A DNA stretch of 64,000 nt from Amycolatopsis lexingtonensis (GTDB taxonomy: Bacteria > Actinomycetota > Actinomycetes > Mycobacteriales > Pseudonocardiaceae), in the NCBI RefSeq assembly GCF_014873755.1, contig NZ_JADBEG010000001.1:498501-562500 (forward strand), in the 5' to 3' direction. Below the pieces are notes generated by a model. That model was not told the origin of the DNA. It saw nothing but the letters and a program-made list of their open reading frames with translations, and made no database searches. Position 1 is the first letter of the stretch; each line of letters starts with the position of its first letter. This document shows positions 44,519-54,505 of the stretch, piece after piece. A program made the position numbers and the translations under genes.

Positions 44519-44647
44519 TGTCAAGAAGGCAGCAGAACTTACCTTTGGTAATTTCCGTCCGCGGTCCTGGATGGGCGGCGCGGGCTCGGGTGAGGTCGTC
44601 AGTGTCGCGCGTCCGAGGTTCGTCGACGGCCGGCGGCGCGTGCGAAC

Positions 44648-44700
44648 GTCTTGAATGAGTCATTCAGGTCTTCGGAGGTCCTGAATGACTCATTCAGGAC
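44648..44700. repeat. Dispersed palindrome copy 2 (inverted relative to 28936-28994)
   Basis: 21-bp arms with one mismatch around loop TCTTCGGAGGT, the exact reverse complement of the loop at 28960-28970. It is the same element in opposite orientation. It lies between the VOC gene 3' end and the amino-sugar operon promoter. Confidence 0.85.
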
Positions 44701-44769
44701 CTTGGGTTCGGGTGCCGAGCCGGGCCGGGGCAGGGCCGGCGTTCTGCCACCCGGGCCCCCATCGGGTCG

Positions 44770-45144
44770 CTAGTGGGCGGCCTCGAACAGCTCCACCAGG
44801 TTCCCGGCGGGGTCGGTCAGCAGGATCTGCCGCCCGCCCGGCCCGGCGACGACGTCGCCGAGGAACGGCACCCCGGCGTCGGTCAGCCGCCGGATCTCCG
44901 CGTCCAGGTCCGGGACCACCAGGTGGATGCGGTTCCGTCCCGCGGCCGCCGAATCCTCCGGGGTCGCCCGCGCGCCCGAGCTGGCGGGCCCGGAAAGCAG
45001 CAGCCGCAGCGGGCCGCGGACGACGTCGGCGAACGCCGGTCCGGCGCTCATCCGCACCGTGAAGCCGAGGTGGGTGGTGTAGAAGTCGATCGCCGCCGGG
45101 ACGTCGTCGACGATGTACCGGACACTGGCGAGCTGATCGGTCAC
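44770..45144 (-). CDS. VOC/glyoxalase-fold protein
   Basis: A 124-residue VOC protein (YIVDDVPAAIDFYTTHLGF at the N-terminus, HLVVPDLDAEIRRLTDAGV and LTDPAGNLVELFE in the second half), with probable metal ligands in each half. It has no Cys, so it is not an ArsI-type C-As lyase. The GTG start overlaps the ArsR-ArsC fusion stop (45141-45144), so it is co-translated with it. A role in resistance to an arsenical or electrophile is inference. Confidence 0.82.
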   Translation of the reverse strand: MTDQLASVRYIVDDVPAAIDFYTTHLGFTVRMSAGPAFADVVRGPLRLLLSGPASSGARATPEDSAAAGRNRIHLVVPDLDAEIRRLTDAGVPFLGDVVAGPGGRQILLTDPAGNLVELFEAAH

Positions 45145-45872
45145 GACTGGACCTCCTTGTCTTGTGCCGCACCGAGTTCGGGCAGCAGGTGCCGGACGCG
45201 CGTGTCGAGTTCGGCCGCGGTGCGCCGGAACGCGCCGGGGTCGGCCGCCGCGGCCGGGTCCGGGATGCTCCAGTGGCGGCGGTGCGGGAAGGCGGGGCAG
45301 ACCTCGCGGACCTTGTCGCACACCGTGATCACGTGGTCGAACCGGTCGCCGGCGACCGCGTCCAGGTGCCGCGGCCGCTGCCCGGCGACGTCGATGCCGA
45401 ACTCCTCGGCCAGCACCCGGACGGCTTCCGGGTGCAGCGCGGCTTTGGGGTGGCTGCCCGCGCTCGTCGCGGCCACCCGGCCGCCGGTCCGCTGCCGCAG
45501 CAGGGCCGCGGCGATGGGGGAGCGGGCGCTGTTGCCGGTGCACACGAACAGCACGGTGATCCCCGGCCGGGCGGGTGCGGGCTCGCGGAGCAGCCCCGGG
45601 TGCAGGGCCGCGCCGGTCGCCGTCAGCGCGGCGGAGCACCGGTCGAGGTCGAGGTGGTAGTAGCTGTCGCGGCCGTCGGAACTGCTGCGCGTCACCACGA
45701 CGAGGCCGCCGTCGCGCAGCAGCCGCAGGTGGTAGGAGACCAGGTTCTGCGGCTGGCCGACGTGCTCCGCCAGCTCCCGGACCCGCAGGTCGCCGCCGGC
45801 GAGCGCGGTCAGCAGCGACCACCGCAGCGGGTGTGCGGCGAGGCGGACGAACGCGGGCGGCTCCGGTGCCAT
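45141..45872 (-). CDS. ArsR repressor fused to low-molecular-weight-phosphatase-type arsenate reductase
   Basis: A 243-residue fusion. Residues about 5-90 are an ArsR winged helix (HPLRWSLLTALAGGDLRV, then VSYHLRLLRDGGLV). From about 105 comes an LMW-PTP/ArsC domain with active-site loop VLFVCTGNSARSP (CX5R), VITVCDKVREVCP with two further Cys, and WSIPDP as the general-acid Asp. It would couple arsenic sensing and arsenate reduction in one chain. ATG at 45887 (MYSPEM) is an alternative start. No ArsB/Acr3 pump is nearby. Confidence 0.88.
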   Translation of the reverse strand: MAPEPPAFVRLAAHPLRWSLLTALAGGDLRVRELAEHVGQPQNLVSYHLRLLRDGGLVVVTRSSSDGRDSYYHLDLDRCSAALTATGAALHPGLLREPAPARPGITVLFVCTGNSARSPIAAALLRQRTGGRVAATSAGSHPKAALHPEAVRVLAEEFGIDVAGQRPRHLDAVAGDRFDHVITVCDKVREVCPAFPHRRHWSIPDPAAAADPGAFRRTAAELDTRVRHLLPELGAAQDKEVQS

Positions 45873-45884
45873 CTCCGGAGAATA

Positions 45885-45902
45885 CATCAAATGAGTTTGA
45901 TG
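45885..45902. promoter_or_regulatory. ArsR-type operator
   Basis: CATCAAA-TGAG-TTTGATG, perfect 7-bp arms, immediately upstream of the fusion gene and 45 nt from the divergent acyl-CoA dehydrogenase start. It resembles ATCAA...TTGAT sites bound by ArsR repressors. Confidence 0.75.
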
Positions 45903-45947
45903 GAACAGTGCGTCATGCTGGGGGCGACCCGAGCGAGAGGACCGGTG

Positions 45948-47114
45948 ATGGACGGGCTGACCGAGGAGGAGGCCGCGATCGTCGCGGTCGTGCGCGACTT
46001 CGTGGACCGCGACGTCCGGCCGTCGGCGCGGGAACTGGACCACACCGACACCTACCCCGAAGCGCTCATCGAGCAGATGAAGCGGCTCGGCGTCTTCGGG
46101 CTCGCCGTCCCCGAACCGTGGGGTGCGGTGCGGGTGTCCGCGCAGTGCTACGCCGTGATCACCGAGGAACTGGCGCGCGGCTGGATGAGCCTGGCCGGCG
46201 CGATGGGCGGGCACACCGTGGTCGCGAAGCTCATCGCCGAGCACGGCACGCGCGAGCAGCAGGACCGCTACCTGCCGCGGATGGCGACCGGCGAGGTCCG
46301 CGCGACGATGGCGCTGACCGAGCCCGGCGGCGGCTCCGACCTGCAGGCGCTGCGCACCACCGCCCGCCGCGACGGGGATTTCTACGTCGTCGACGGCGCC
46401 AAGACGTGGATCACCAACGCCCGCCGCTCGCAGCTGGTCGCGCTGCTGTGCAAGACCGATCCGCGCGCCGAACCCGCGCACGCGGGGATCAGCATCCTGC
46501 TCGTCGAGCACGGGCCGGGCTTCGAGGTCTCCCGCGATCTGCCGAAGCTGGGCTACAAGGGCGTAGAAAGCTGTGAGCTGTCCTTTGTGGACTTCCGGAC
46601 GCCGGTGACGTCCTTGCTGGGCGGGGTCGAGGGCAAGGGCTTCGCGCAGATGATGCGGGGCCTGGAGATCGGCCGGATCCAGGTCGCCTCGCGCGCGCTC
46701 GGTGTCGGGCGGGCCGCGCTCGAGGATTCCCTGCGCTACGCCCAGGAACGCGAGGCGTTCGGGAAGCCGATCTGGCAGCACCAATCGGTCGGCAACCACC
46801 TGGCCGACATGGCCACCAAGCTGGCGGCGGCGCGCCAGCTCGTCCACCACGCCGCCCGCCGCTACGACTCCGGCGAGCGCGCCGACCTCGAAGCCGGCAT
46901 GGCGAAGCTGTTCGCTTCGGAGACCGCGATGGAGGTCGCGCTGGCCGCGGTGCGCATCCACGGCGGCTACGGCTATTCCACGGAGTTCGACGTCGAACGC
47001 TACTTCCGGGACGCGCCGCTGATGATCGTCGGCGAGGGCACCAACGAAATCCAGCGCACGGTCATCGCCCGGCAGCTGGTCAAGCGCCATCCGATCGGGG
47101 GCGATCGCGCGTGA
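45948..47114 (+). CDS. Acyl-CoA dehydrogenase
   Basis: A 388-residue FAD enzyme introducing an alpha-beta double bond in an acyl-CoA. The flavin/substrate motifs MALTEPGGGSDLQAL (about 120) and WITNARRS are clear, as are the signature YAQEREAFGKPIWQHQ and the C-terminal VGEGTNEIQRTVIAR; the catalytic base is either in this segment or at about 240-250 depending on subfamily. ATG follows GAGAGG. It is divergent from the arsenic fusion gene and overlaps the convergent WYL regulator by 35 bp. No acyl-CoA partner genes are adjacent. Confidence 0.92.
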   Translation: MDGLTEEEAAIVAVVRDFVDRDVRPSARELDHTDTYPEALIEQMKRLGVFGLAVPEPWGAVRVSAQCYAVITEELARGWMSLAGAMGGHTVVAKLIAEHGTREQQDRYLPRMATGEVRATMALTEPGGGSDLQALRTTARRDGDFYVVDGAKTWITNARRSQLVALLCKTDPRAEPAHAGISILLVEHGPGFEVSRDLPKLGYKGVESCELSFVDFRTPVTSLLGGVEGKGFAQMMRGLEIGRIQVASRALGVGRAALEDSLRYAQEREAFGKPIWQHQSVGNHLADMATKLAAARQLVHHAARRYDSGERADLEAGMAKLFASETAMEVALAAVRIHGGYGYSTEFDVERYFRDAPLMIVGEGTNEIQRTVIARQLVKRHPIGGDRA

Positions 47115-48072
47115 GCACCGGTGCCACGGCCGCGGCGAAGCGCGTCGCCACTGCCGTGACCGCGGCACGGAGTTCGTCCCCGCCTTCGACGCGGAAGCCG
47201 AAGGGTATGGTGGCCAGCCATTCCTGCGCGTACATCTCCGGGTTGCCGGTACTGCCGACCAGCACGCACCCGTCGCCGGCCGGATGCAGCCGTCCCATCG
47301 GCGGCCGGATCCAGGGCGCCACCTCGGCCATCGGGGCGTCGAACACGACGCGGGTGGGGAAGTCCCAGCCCGTACCCAGGTTTTCCTCCAGCACCGCGAC
47401 CGGGTCGAGGCCGGCGGGCGGCTCGAACTCGTGCGCGGTCTGCCCGACCGCCCGGACCCGGTCGACCCGGTAGGTGCGCACCGCGCCGGCGCGGTGGGAA
47501 TGGCACAGCAGGTACCAGCGCCCGTGGCGGGTCACGACCGCCCAGGGGTCCACTTCGGCCTCCCACTGGGAGCCGCCCTCGCTGCGGTAGGTGATCAGCA
47601 CTCGCCGTTTGGCCGCGACGGCGGCGACGAGCGCGCTGGTGGTGCCGGGGTCGGGGCGAGCCGAGTGCCGGTCGGGGGCGGCCGAGGCGTGCTCGCGCAG
47701 CGCGGCCGCCTGCCGTCCGACGTTCTCGGGGAGTGCCTCGATGACCTTGCCGAGCGCGGCGCCGACGGGGTCGTCCCCGCCGGTGGCGGCGGGCTGGCCG
47801 TCGAACACCGCCATGACCAGCCCCAGCGCCTCGGCCTGGGTGAACACGATCGGCGGCAGCCGCGTGCCCCGCCGCAGCCGGTATCCGCCGTGCGGGCCGC
47901 GGGCCGAGTCGACCTGAATGCCGGCCTCCCGGAGGATCCCGACGTAGCGGCGGGCGGCCCGTTCCGTGACGCCCAGCCGTTCGGCGAGCTGATCGGCGGT
48001 CGTGCCGGGGCGCGTCCGGAGGATCTCCAGGGCGCGCAGGGCCCTTGCGGTCGGGCTGACCTCACTCGGCAC
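47080..48072 (-). CDS. WYL-domain transcriptional regulator (YafY/DeoR-like)
   Basis: A 330-residue protein with an N-terminal HTH (TTADQLAERLGVTERAARRYVG) and a WYL domain from about 135 (VLITYRSEGGSQWEAEVDPW, RHGRWYLLCHSH, RTYRVDRVRAV), with a WCX-like C-terminus. It is divergent from the hydrolase at 48173, its likely target. The 3' end overlaps acyl-CoA dehydrogenase by 35 bp. Confidence 0.88.
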   Translation of the reverse strand: MPSEVSPTARALRALEILRTRPGTTADQLAERLGVTERAARRYVGILREAGIQVDSARGPHGGYRLRRGTRLPPIVFTQAEALGLVMAVFDGQPAATGGDDPVGAALGKVIEALPENVGRQAAALREHASAAPDRHSARPDPGTTSALVAAVAAKRRVLITYRSEGGSQWEAEVDPWAVVTRHGRWYLLCHSHRAGAVRTYRVDRVRAVGQTAHEFEPPAGLDPVAVLEENLGTGWDFPTRVVFDAPMAEVAPWIRPPMGRLHPAGDGCVLVGSTGNPEMYAQEWLATIPFGFRVEGGDELRAAVTAVATRFAAAVAPVLTRDRPRSDGA

Positions 48073-48172
48073 CCGGGCAGGCTAGGCGATCATGCGCCGA
48101 ACCGGAAGCGGATTGTCCGGAATTGGCTCTAGCGTGACACCTCGACGTACCGCACGAGAGGAAAACCTGATC

Positions 48173-48850
48173 ATGGACATCCTGCTCATCGCCGGCCTGT
48201 GGCTCGACGGATCCGTCTGGGACGACGTCGCGGCCGAGCTCCGGTCGCTCGGTCACCGACCGGTGCCGGTGACCCTGCCCGGCCAGGGCGACGGATCGAC
48301 CACCGCCACGCTCGACGACCAGATGGCCGCCGTGGTCGCGGCGGTGGACGCGGCCCCCGGCAAGCCCGTGGTGGTCGGGCATTCGGCGGCGGCCACCCTG
48401 GCGTGGCTGGCCGCCGACGCGCGTCCGGGCGAGATCGCCAAAGTCGTGTTCGTCGGTGGCTTCCCCGCCGCCGACGGGAAGCCCTACGCCGACTTCTTCG
48501 AGCTTCGGGACGGCGCCATGCCCTTCCCCGGCTGGGAGCCGTTCGAGGGCCCGGATTCGGTCGACTTCGACGAGGCGGCCAAGCGTGCCTTCTCGGCCGC
48601 CGCGATCCCCGTGCCCGCCGGGGTGGCCACGGGCGTGGTGCGGCTGACCGACGAGCGGCGCTTCGAGGTACCGGCCGTCGTCGTGTGCCCCGAGTTCTCT
48701 GTGGCCGAGGCGAAAGAGTGGATCGCCGCCGGTGACGTGCCCGAACTCGCGCGGGTCAAGCACCTCGGTTTCGTCGACATCGACTCCGGGCACTGGCCCA
48801 TGCACACCCGGCCGGCCGAACTCGCCCGGATCCTTGCCGCGACGGCCTGA
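48173..48850 (+). CDS. Alpha/beta hydrolase
   Basis: A 225-residue hydrolase with IAGLWLDGSVWDDVAAEL at the N-terminus, nucleophile motif VVGHSAAATLAW near residue 65 and C-terminal DIDSGHWPMH supplying His. It is a small single-domain esterase type without a recognisable substrate. ATG follows GAGAGGA. It is divergent from the WYL regulator, 100 bp apart. Confidence 0.85.
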   Translation: MDILLIAGLWLDGSVWDDVAAELRSLGHRPVPVTLPGQGDGSTTATLDDQMAAVVAAVDAAPGKPVVVGHSAAATLAWLAADARPGEIAKVVFVGGFPAADGKPYADFFELRDGAMPFPGWEPFEGPDSVDFDEAAKRAFSAAAIPVPAGVATGVVRLTDERRFEVPAVVVCPEFSVAEAKEWIAAGDVPELARVKHLGFVDIDSGHWPMHTRPAELARILAATA

Positions 48851-49048
48851 CGGATGTACCCGGCCCAGCCGCTGGCCGCCGCGAGATCGCCCAGGCCGGG
48901 GGCGGTCTCGTCGAGGCCGTCCCCGAGGTGACCACCGGCCGCCAGGCGCCAGGCCGGTTCTTGTTCAGCGCGACCTTCGGGTGATCGATCCGGCCTGACG
49001 AAGGCTCGTCACGGGCGGTTCGGGACGCTCAGCATACGGTCACAACCT
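48851..49048 (+). other. Non-coding stretch with a possible gene remnant
   Basis: One forward frame at about 48880-48984 reads AGGGLVEAVPEVTTGRQAPG and then RFLFSATFG-stop, which looks like the tail of a larger enzyme, but no start, RBS or upstream domain is present. It may be a decayed C-terminus or chance. The remainder up to the operator at 49049 shows nothing. Confidence 0.25.
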
Positions 49049-49080
49049 CGTCGCAGATATTGTCAACAATTTCATCGACG
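49049..49080. promoter_or_regulatory. GntR operator at the ligJ promoter
   Basis: Core ATTGT-CA-ACAAT (49059-49070) flanked by symmetric CGTCG and CGACG outer arms, 55 nt upstream of ligJ. The TTGT-N2-ACAA core is shared with the sites at 53748 and 54456. Confidence 0.75.
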
Positions 49081-49124
49081 ATTAGGGTGCGACCATCAAG
49101 CATGCGAAGCGACGAGGACTGACC

Positions 49125-51061
<1,937 letters not shown>

Positions 51062-51081
51062 AACCCCCTGAAGGGCATGCA

Positions 51082-52434
51082 ATGCAGCACGCCAACGCGC
51101 TCAACCGGCTGAACCGCCTGCCGATCTCGCGCTTCCACAAGATGACCATCCTGGCCGTCTCGTTCGCCTACTTCTTCGAGTTCGCCGACATCAACAGCTT
51201 CGCCACCACCGCGCCCAAGCTGATCAAGCTGTGGGGCGTGACGGTGAACCAGGTCGCCTACGTGACCTCGCTGTCGTTCGTCGGGATGTTCTTCGGCTCG
51301 ATCATCGCGAGCACGATCGCCGACCGCTGGGGCCGGAAGAACGCTCTCATGTGGACGACCGTCTGGTTCGGCGTCTTCTCGTTCGCGGCGGTGTTCTCGT
51401 GGGACATCGTGTCGCTGGGCGTGTTCCGCGTCCTCACGTCGGCCGGTCTCTCGGCGATGACGGTCGTCGCGGTCATCTACGTCAACGAGCTCTACCCGGC
51501 GGCCAACCGCGGCAAGTACCAGGCGTACGCGATCGTGATCGGCATCTGCGGCACACCGGTGACCAACCTGATCGCGAGCGTCGTGGTCCCGCTCGGCAAC
51601 TGGGAGTGGCGGCTGGTGTACCTCTGGGGCGCGCTCGGCGTCCTGCTGGTGCTGTTCACCCGGCAGCTGAAGGAATCGCCGCGCTGGTACGAAAGCCGGG
51701 GCGAGCACGCGAAGGCCGACGCGGTGCTGCGCGAGATCGAGGCCCGGGTCGCGGCGGAGAAGGGCCCGCTGCCGGAGCCGGCCCCGCCGATCGACGAAGC
51801 CCCGGTGGCCAAGGCGCCGCTGCGGCTGCTGCTGCGCAAGAAGTACCTGCTGCCGACGCTGCTGCTCACGGTCCTGTGGGTGACGCAGACGATCGGGTTC
51901 TTCGGCTACTCGAGCTGGGCGCCGACGCTGCTGGCCAAGGAGGGCTTCAGCGTCGAGAAGTCGGTCTTCTACGTGGCGCTGACGACGGTCGGCGCACCGC
52001 TCGGGTCTTACCTGGCAGCCCTGGTCACCGACCGCTTCGAACGCAAGTGGTGCCTGGTCGCGTTCGGCACGGTCATCGCGCTGTGCGGCCTGTTCTACGG
52101 GCTGACGTTCAACCCGGTCCTGATCGTGGTGTTCGGCTTCCTGGTCAACATGTTCGAGCGCGGTTACACGGCCCTCGGGTACGCGTATTCGCCGGAGCTG
52201 TTCGACACCCGCGGCCGCTCACTGGGCACGGGCGTGTCGTACGGCCTCGGCCGCCTGTCGAACGCGGCGGGGCCGCTGATCGTGGCCTCGCTGTACAACG
52301 GCAGCGGTTATCAGAGCGTGTTCCTGTTCATCGCGGGAACCTGGCTGGTCGGCGCGGTGGTGCTGGCGGTGTTCGGACCCCGGACCCGCCAAGCCCGCCT
52401 CAAGCCGCCCGCCACCGCACCCGCCGGGGTCTGA
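51082..52434 (+). CDS. MFS transporter, aromatic acid symporter-like
   Basis: A 450-residue, 12-helix permease. ADRWGRKNALM in loop 2-3 and RVLTSAGLSAMTVVAVIYVNELYP around helix 4 fit MFS sugar or aromatic-acid porters. A 60-residue central loop contains an Ala/Pro-rich segment. It lies 20 bp after ligI in the same transcript, so it probably imports protocatechuate, gallate or PDC. The alternative ATG at 51076 is out of frame. Confidence 0.88.
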   Translation: MQHANALNRLNRLPISRFHKMTILAVSFAYFFEFADINSFATTAPKLIKLWGVTVNQVAYVTSLSFVGMFFGSIIASTIADRWGRKNALMWTTVWFGVFSFAAVFSWDIVSLGVFRVLTSAGLSAMTVVAVIYVNELYPAANRGKYQAYAIVIGICGTPVTNLIASVVVPLGNWEWRLVYLWGALGVLLVLFTRQLKESPRWYESRGEHAKADAVLREIEARVAAEKGPLPEPAPPIDEAPVAKAPLRLLLRKKYLLPTLLLTVLWVTQTIGFFGYSSWAPTLLAKEGFSVEKSVFYVALTTVGAPLGSYLAALVTDRFERKWCLVAFGTVIALCGLFYGLTFNPVLIVVFGFLVNMFERGYTALGYAYSPELFDTRGRSLGTGVSYGLGRLSNAAGPLIVASLYNGSGYQSVFLFIAGTWLVGAVVLAVFGPRTRQARLKPPATAPAGV

Positions 52435-52438
52435 CGGC

Positions 52439-52798
52439 CTACCGGACCGCCGCGGAAACCGCGCACAACGCGGCCCACCCCACGGCGAACGCGGCGACCT
52501 TCTTCCGCGCGGTCCGGTCCGGCAGGGTGGCGCCGAAGACGAGGGCGTCGGCGGCGTCGGAGGCCACCCGTGCGGCGAGGGCGACCTGCAGGGGCCGCCC
52601 CGCCGGGGCGAACACCATGGCCAGGCCGATCGCCGCGTCACGGGCGCCGATTCCGCCGACCAGCGTGCGGACGCCGGGGCTGACCTCGCCGGACGCCGTC
52701 GTCAGGCCGCACGGCTTGGCGAGCACTCGGGGCGCGGCGATGATCGTCGCGCTGTAGGCGGCCGTCAACGCTCCCAGGACACGGGTCATCGCGGGCAT
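52439..52798 (-). CDS. Small membrane protein (DUF4267-like)
   Basis: A 119-residue protein with three or four hydrophobic segments and the repeated pattern VGGIGARDAAIGLAMVF. ATG at 52798 follows AAGGAA; a longer frame to 52900 has no start signal. It is convergent with the permease gene 4 bp away. No function is known, and it is probably unrelated to the aromatic cluster. Confidence 0.7.
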   Translation of the reverse strand: MPAMTRVLGALTAAYSATIIAAPRVLAKPCGLTTASGEVSPGVRTLVGGIGARDAAIGLAMVFAPAGRPLQVALAARVASDAADALVFGATLPDRTARKKVAAFAVGWAALCAVSAAVR

Positions 52799-52924
52799 TG
52801 GGGTTCCTTTCGCCGGGTCAGCTCGGGCTACCCGGTCGAGCGCCGGGCAAACGGCCGGCGCGACCGCCGCCCTCTGCGAAGACCAATGTGGACAGTCCAC
52901 TGGCGACCGGGGACGCCGTCGAAG

Positions 52925-53695
52925 CTATGAATCGGCGAGGTGCCGGAGCTGGTCCCGCGCGGCCGCGGCGACATCGGCCCGGACGCCCAGGTCCTCGAGC
53001 ATCTCGGCGGCGACCGCCATTTCGGCGGTGCGGCGGACGGCGTGCCGGTAGGAGCCGCTGACCAGCCGGTCGACCGTGGCCGTCCCGGCGGCGGTCAGCT
53101 CGCCGACGATGACCTCGCGCAGCCAGTCTTCGCAGCCGGCGGCGCGGGCGGCGGCGAGGGCTTCGACCACGGCGGCGGACATGCCCTTGAAGAACACGCT
53201 GCGGAGCAGCTTGCGCTCGGCGGCGAGCCCGGCTTCCCCGCGCATGACCTCGACGGCGGCACCGAGGCCGTTCAGGGTGGCGGCGACGGCTTCGGCGGCC
53301 TTTCCGCTGGTCAGCATGGGTACGCGCAGGCCGCGGCCGGGGACGGGCGCCATGATCGCGACGTCGGCGAACGGCACGTTGTGCTCGGCGGCGAGGTCCG
53401 CCAGCCGCCGCTTCGTGCCCGGCGCGGCGGTGTTCAGGTCGGCCCAGGCCGCGCCCGGGCGCAGGCCGGAGAGCCCGGCGCGAAGGGCGTCGACCGCCGC
53501 CGACGCGCTGTTCACGCTCAGCACCAGATCGGCGCCGTCGGCCGCTTCGGCTTCGGATTTGGTGACGACGACGCCCGCCGCCGCGGCGGCGACGGCCGGG
53601 TCGTACGCGCGCACCACCGCTCCGGCCGTGGCCAGGTCACGGGCCAGTTCGCTGCCCGCTTCCCCCAATCCGAGTACCGCGATGGTTCCGGTCAT
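52925..53695 (-). CDS. NAD(P)-binding oxidoreductase with DUF1932 domain
   Basis: A 256-residue 6-phosphogluconate/3-hydroxyisobutyrate dehydrogenase-like protein. The Rossmann motif IAVLGLGEAGSELARDL lies at the N-terminus, SVNSASAA and PVPGRGLRVPMLTSG follow, and LLRSVFFKGMSAAVVEAL begins the DUF1932 part near residue 165. ATG follows GAGGAGG. It is divergent from gntR with a TTGT-N2-ACAA site between them, so it belongs to the regulon. It is not homologous to LigC; its reaction is unknown. Confidence 0.85.
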   Translation of the reverse strand: MTGTIAVLGLGEAGSELARDLATAGAVVRAYDPAVAAAAAGVVVTKSEAEAADGADLVLSVNSASAAVDALRAGLSGLRPGAAWADLNTAAPGTKRRLADLAAEHNVPFADVAIMAPVPGRGLRVPMLTSGKAAEAVAATLNGLGAAVEVMRGEAGLAAERKLLRSVFFKGMSAAVVEALAAARAAGCEDWLREVIVGELTAAGTATVDRLVSGSYRHAVRRTAEMAVAAEMLEDLGVRADVAAAARDQLRHLADS

Positions 53696-53746
53696 AGCAG
53701 AATCCTCCTCGCCAGCTACGATCGAGTGCACGATGTGCTCGACAAA

Positions 53747-53758
53747 ATTGTCAACAAA
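53747..53758. promoter_or_regulatory. GntR operator between reductase and gntR
   Basis: ATTGT-CA-ACAAA, one mismatch from a perfect dyad, 16 nt upstream of gntR and 52 nt from the divergent reductase. It indicates autoregulation. Confidence 0.7.
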
Positions 53759-53773
53759 ATCGGAGTCGAGGGT

Positions 53774-54448
53774 ATGACCGAGAGTGCTGCGGACCGGCAG
53801 CCGGGGGAGCGTTCGGTGGTGGCGGCCATCCGGGACGCCATCGTCCGCGGTGAGTTCGTGCCCAACCAGCGCCTGGTCGAGGCCGACCTGTCCGCCCAGT
53901 TCGCGGCGAGCCGCGCCACCGTGCGGGCCGCGCTGATCGAGCTGACCAACGAAGGGCTCGTCGAACGCGTGCAGAACCGCGGCGCCCGCGTGCGCGCGGT
54001 CTCGCTCGAAGAGGCCGTCGAGATCTCCGAGGTCCGGATGATGCTCGAATCCCTGTGTGCGGCCAAGGCGGCCGAGCGTGTTTCCGACGCCGAGGTCGGC
54101 GAGCTGCGCGAACTCGGCGAGCTGATGCAGCAGGCCGTCGCGAGCGGGGACGTCGTCGGGTACTCCGGTCTCAACCAGCGGCTGCACCGGCGGGTCCGCG
54201 AGATCGGCGGGCAGCAGACGGCCGCGCAGGTGCTCGAACGGCTGCGCGGGCAGAGTGTCCGGCACCAGTTCCGGCTGGCGATGCGGCCCGGCCGCCCGCA
54301 GGTCTCGCTGCCGGAGCACCTCGCGATCATCGACGCCATCTGCGCGCACCACCCCGAACGGGCCGCCGAAGCCGCGCGTGTGCACCTCGGCAGCGTGATC
54401 GAAGCGCTCAAGGCGGCCGACGCCGAGGTCTCCCCGCTGCATCACTGA
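53774..54448 (+). CDS. GntR/FadR-family regulator of the aromatic cluster
   Basis: A 224-residue protein with an N-terminal winged helix (LVEADLSAQFAASRATVRAALIELTNEGLVE, residues about 34-64) and an all-helical FCD effector domain containing a His-rich pocket (LNQRLHRRVREI, HLAIIDAI, ARVHLGSVI). The ATG at 53774 has a weak GAGGG RBS. It sits centrally, with matching palindromes upstream of ligJ, between itself and the reductase, and upstream of ligK. It therefore probably controls all three transcripts. Confidence 0.9.
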   Translation: MTESAADRQPGERSVVAAIRDAIVRGEFVPNQRLVEADLSAQFAASRATVRAALIELTNEGLVERVQNRGARVRAVSLEEAVEISEVRMMLESLCAAKAAERVSDAEVGELRELGELMQQAVASGDVVGYSGLNQRLHRRVREIGGQQTAAQVLERLRGQSVRHQFRLAMRPGRPQVSLPEHLAIIDAICAHHPERAAEAARVHLGSVIEALKAADAEVSPLHH

Positions 54449-54455
54449 GCAAACC

Positions 54456-54485
54456 GTCGCCAAGATTGTTGACAATCTTGGCGAC
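54456..54485. promoter_or_regulatory. GntR operator upstream of ligK, 14-bp perfect arms
   Basis: GTCGCCAAGATTGT and its exact complement ACAATCTTGGCGAC flank a 2-nt centre, 7 nt after the gntR stop and 20 nt before the ligK start. The core matches the other two sites. It could also end gntR transcription, but the shared core favours an operator. Confidence 0.8.
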
Positions 54486-54505
54486 CGAACCGTACGGTGA
54501 CGGGT

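Noticed and set aside
44770..45144. ArsI C-As lyase
   Set aside because: Right neighbourhood and fold, but the protein has no cysteine, which ArsI requires to bind the arsenical.
48732..48998. Small forward frame after the hydrolase
   Set aside because: It overlaps the hydrolase in another frame and is Arg/Pro-rich, without start signals.
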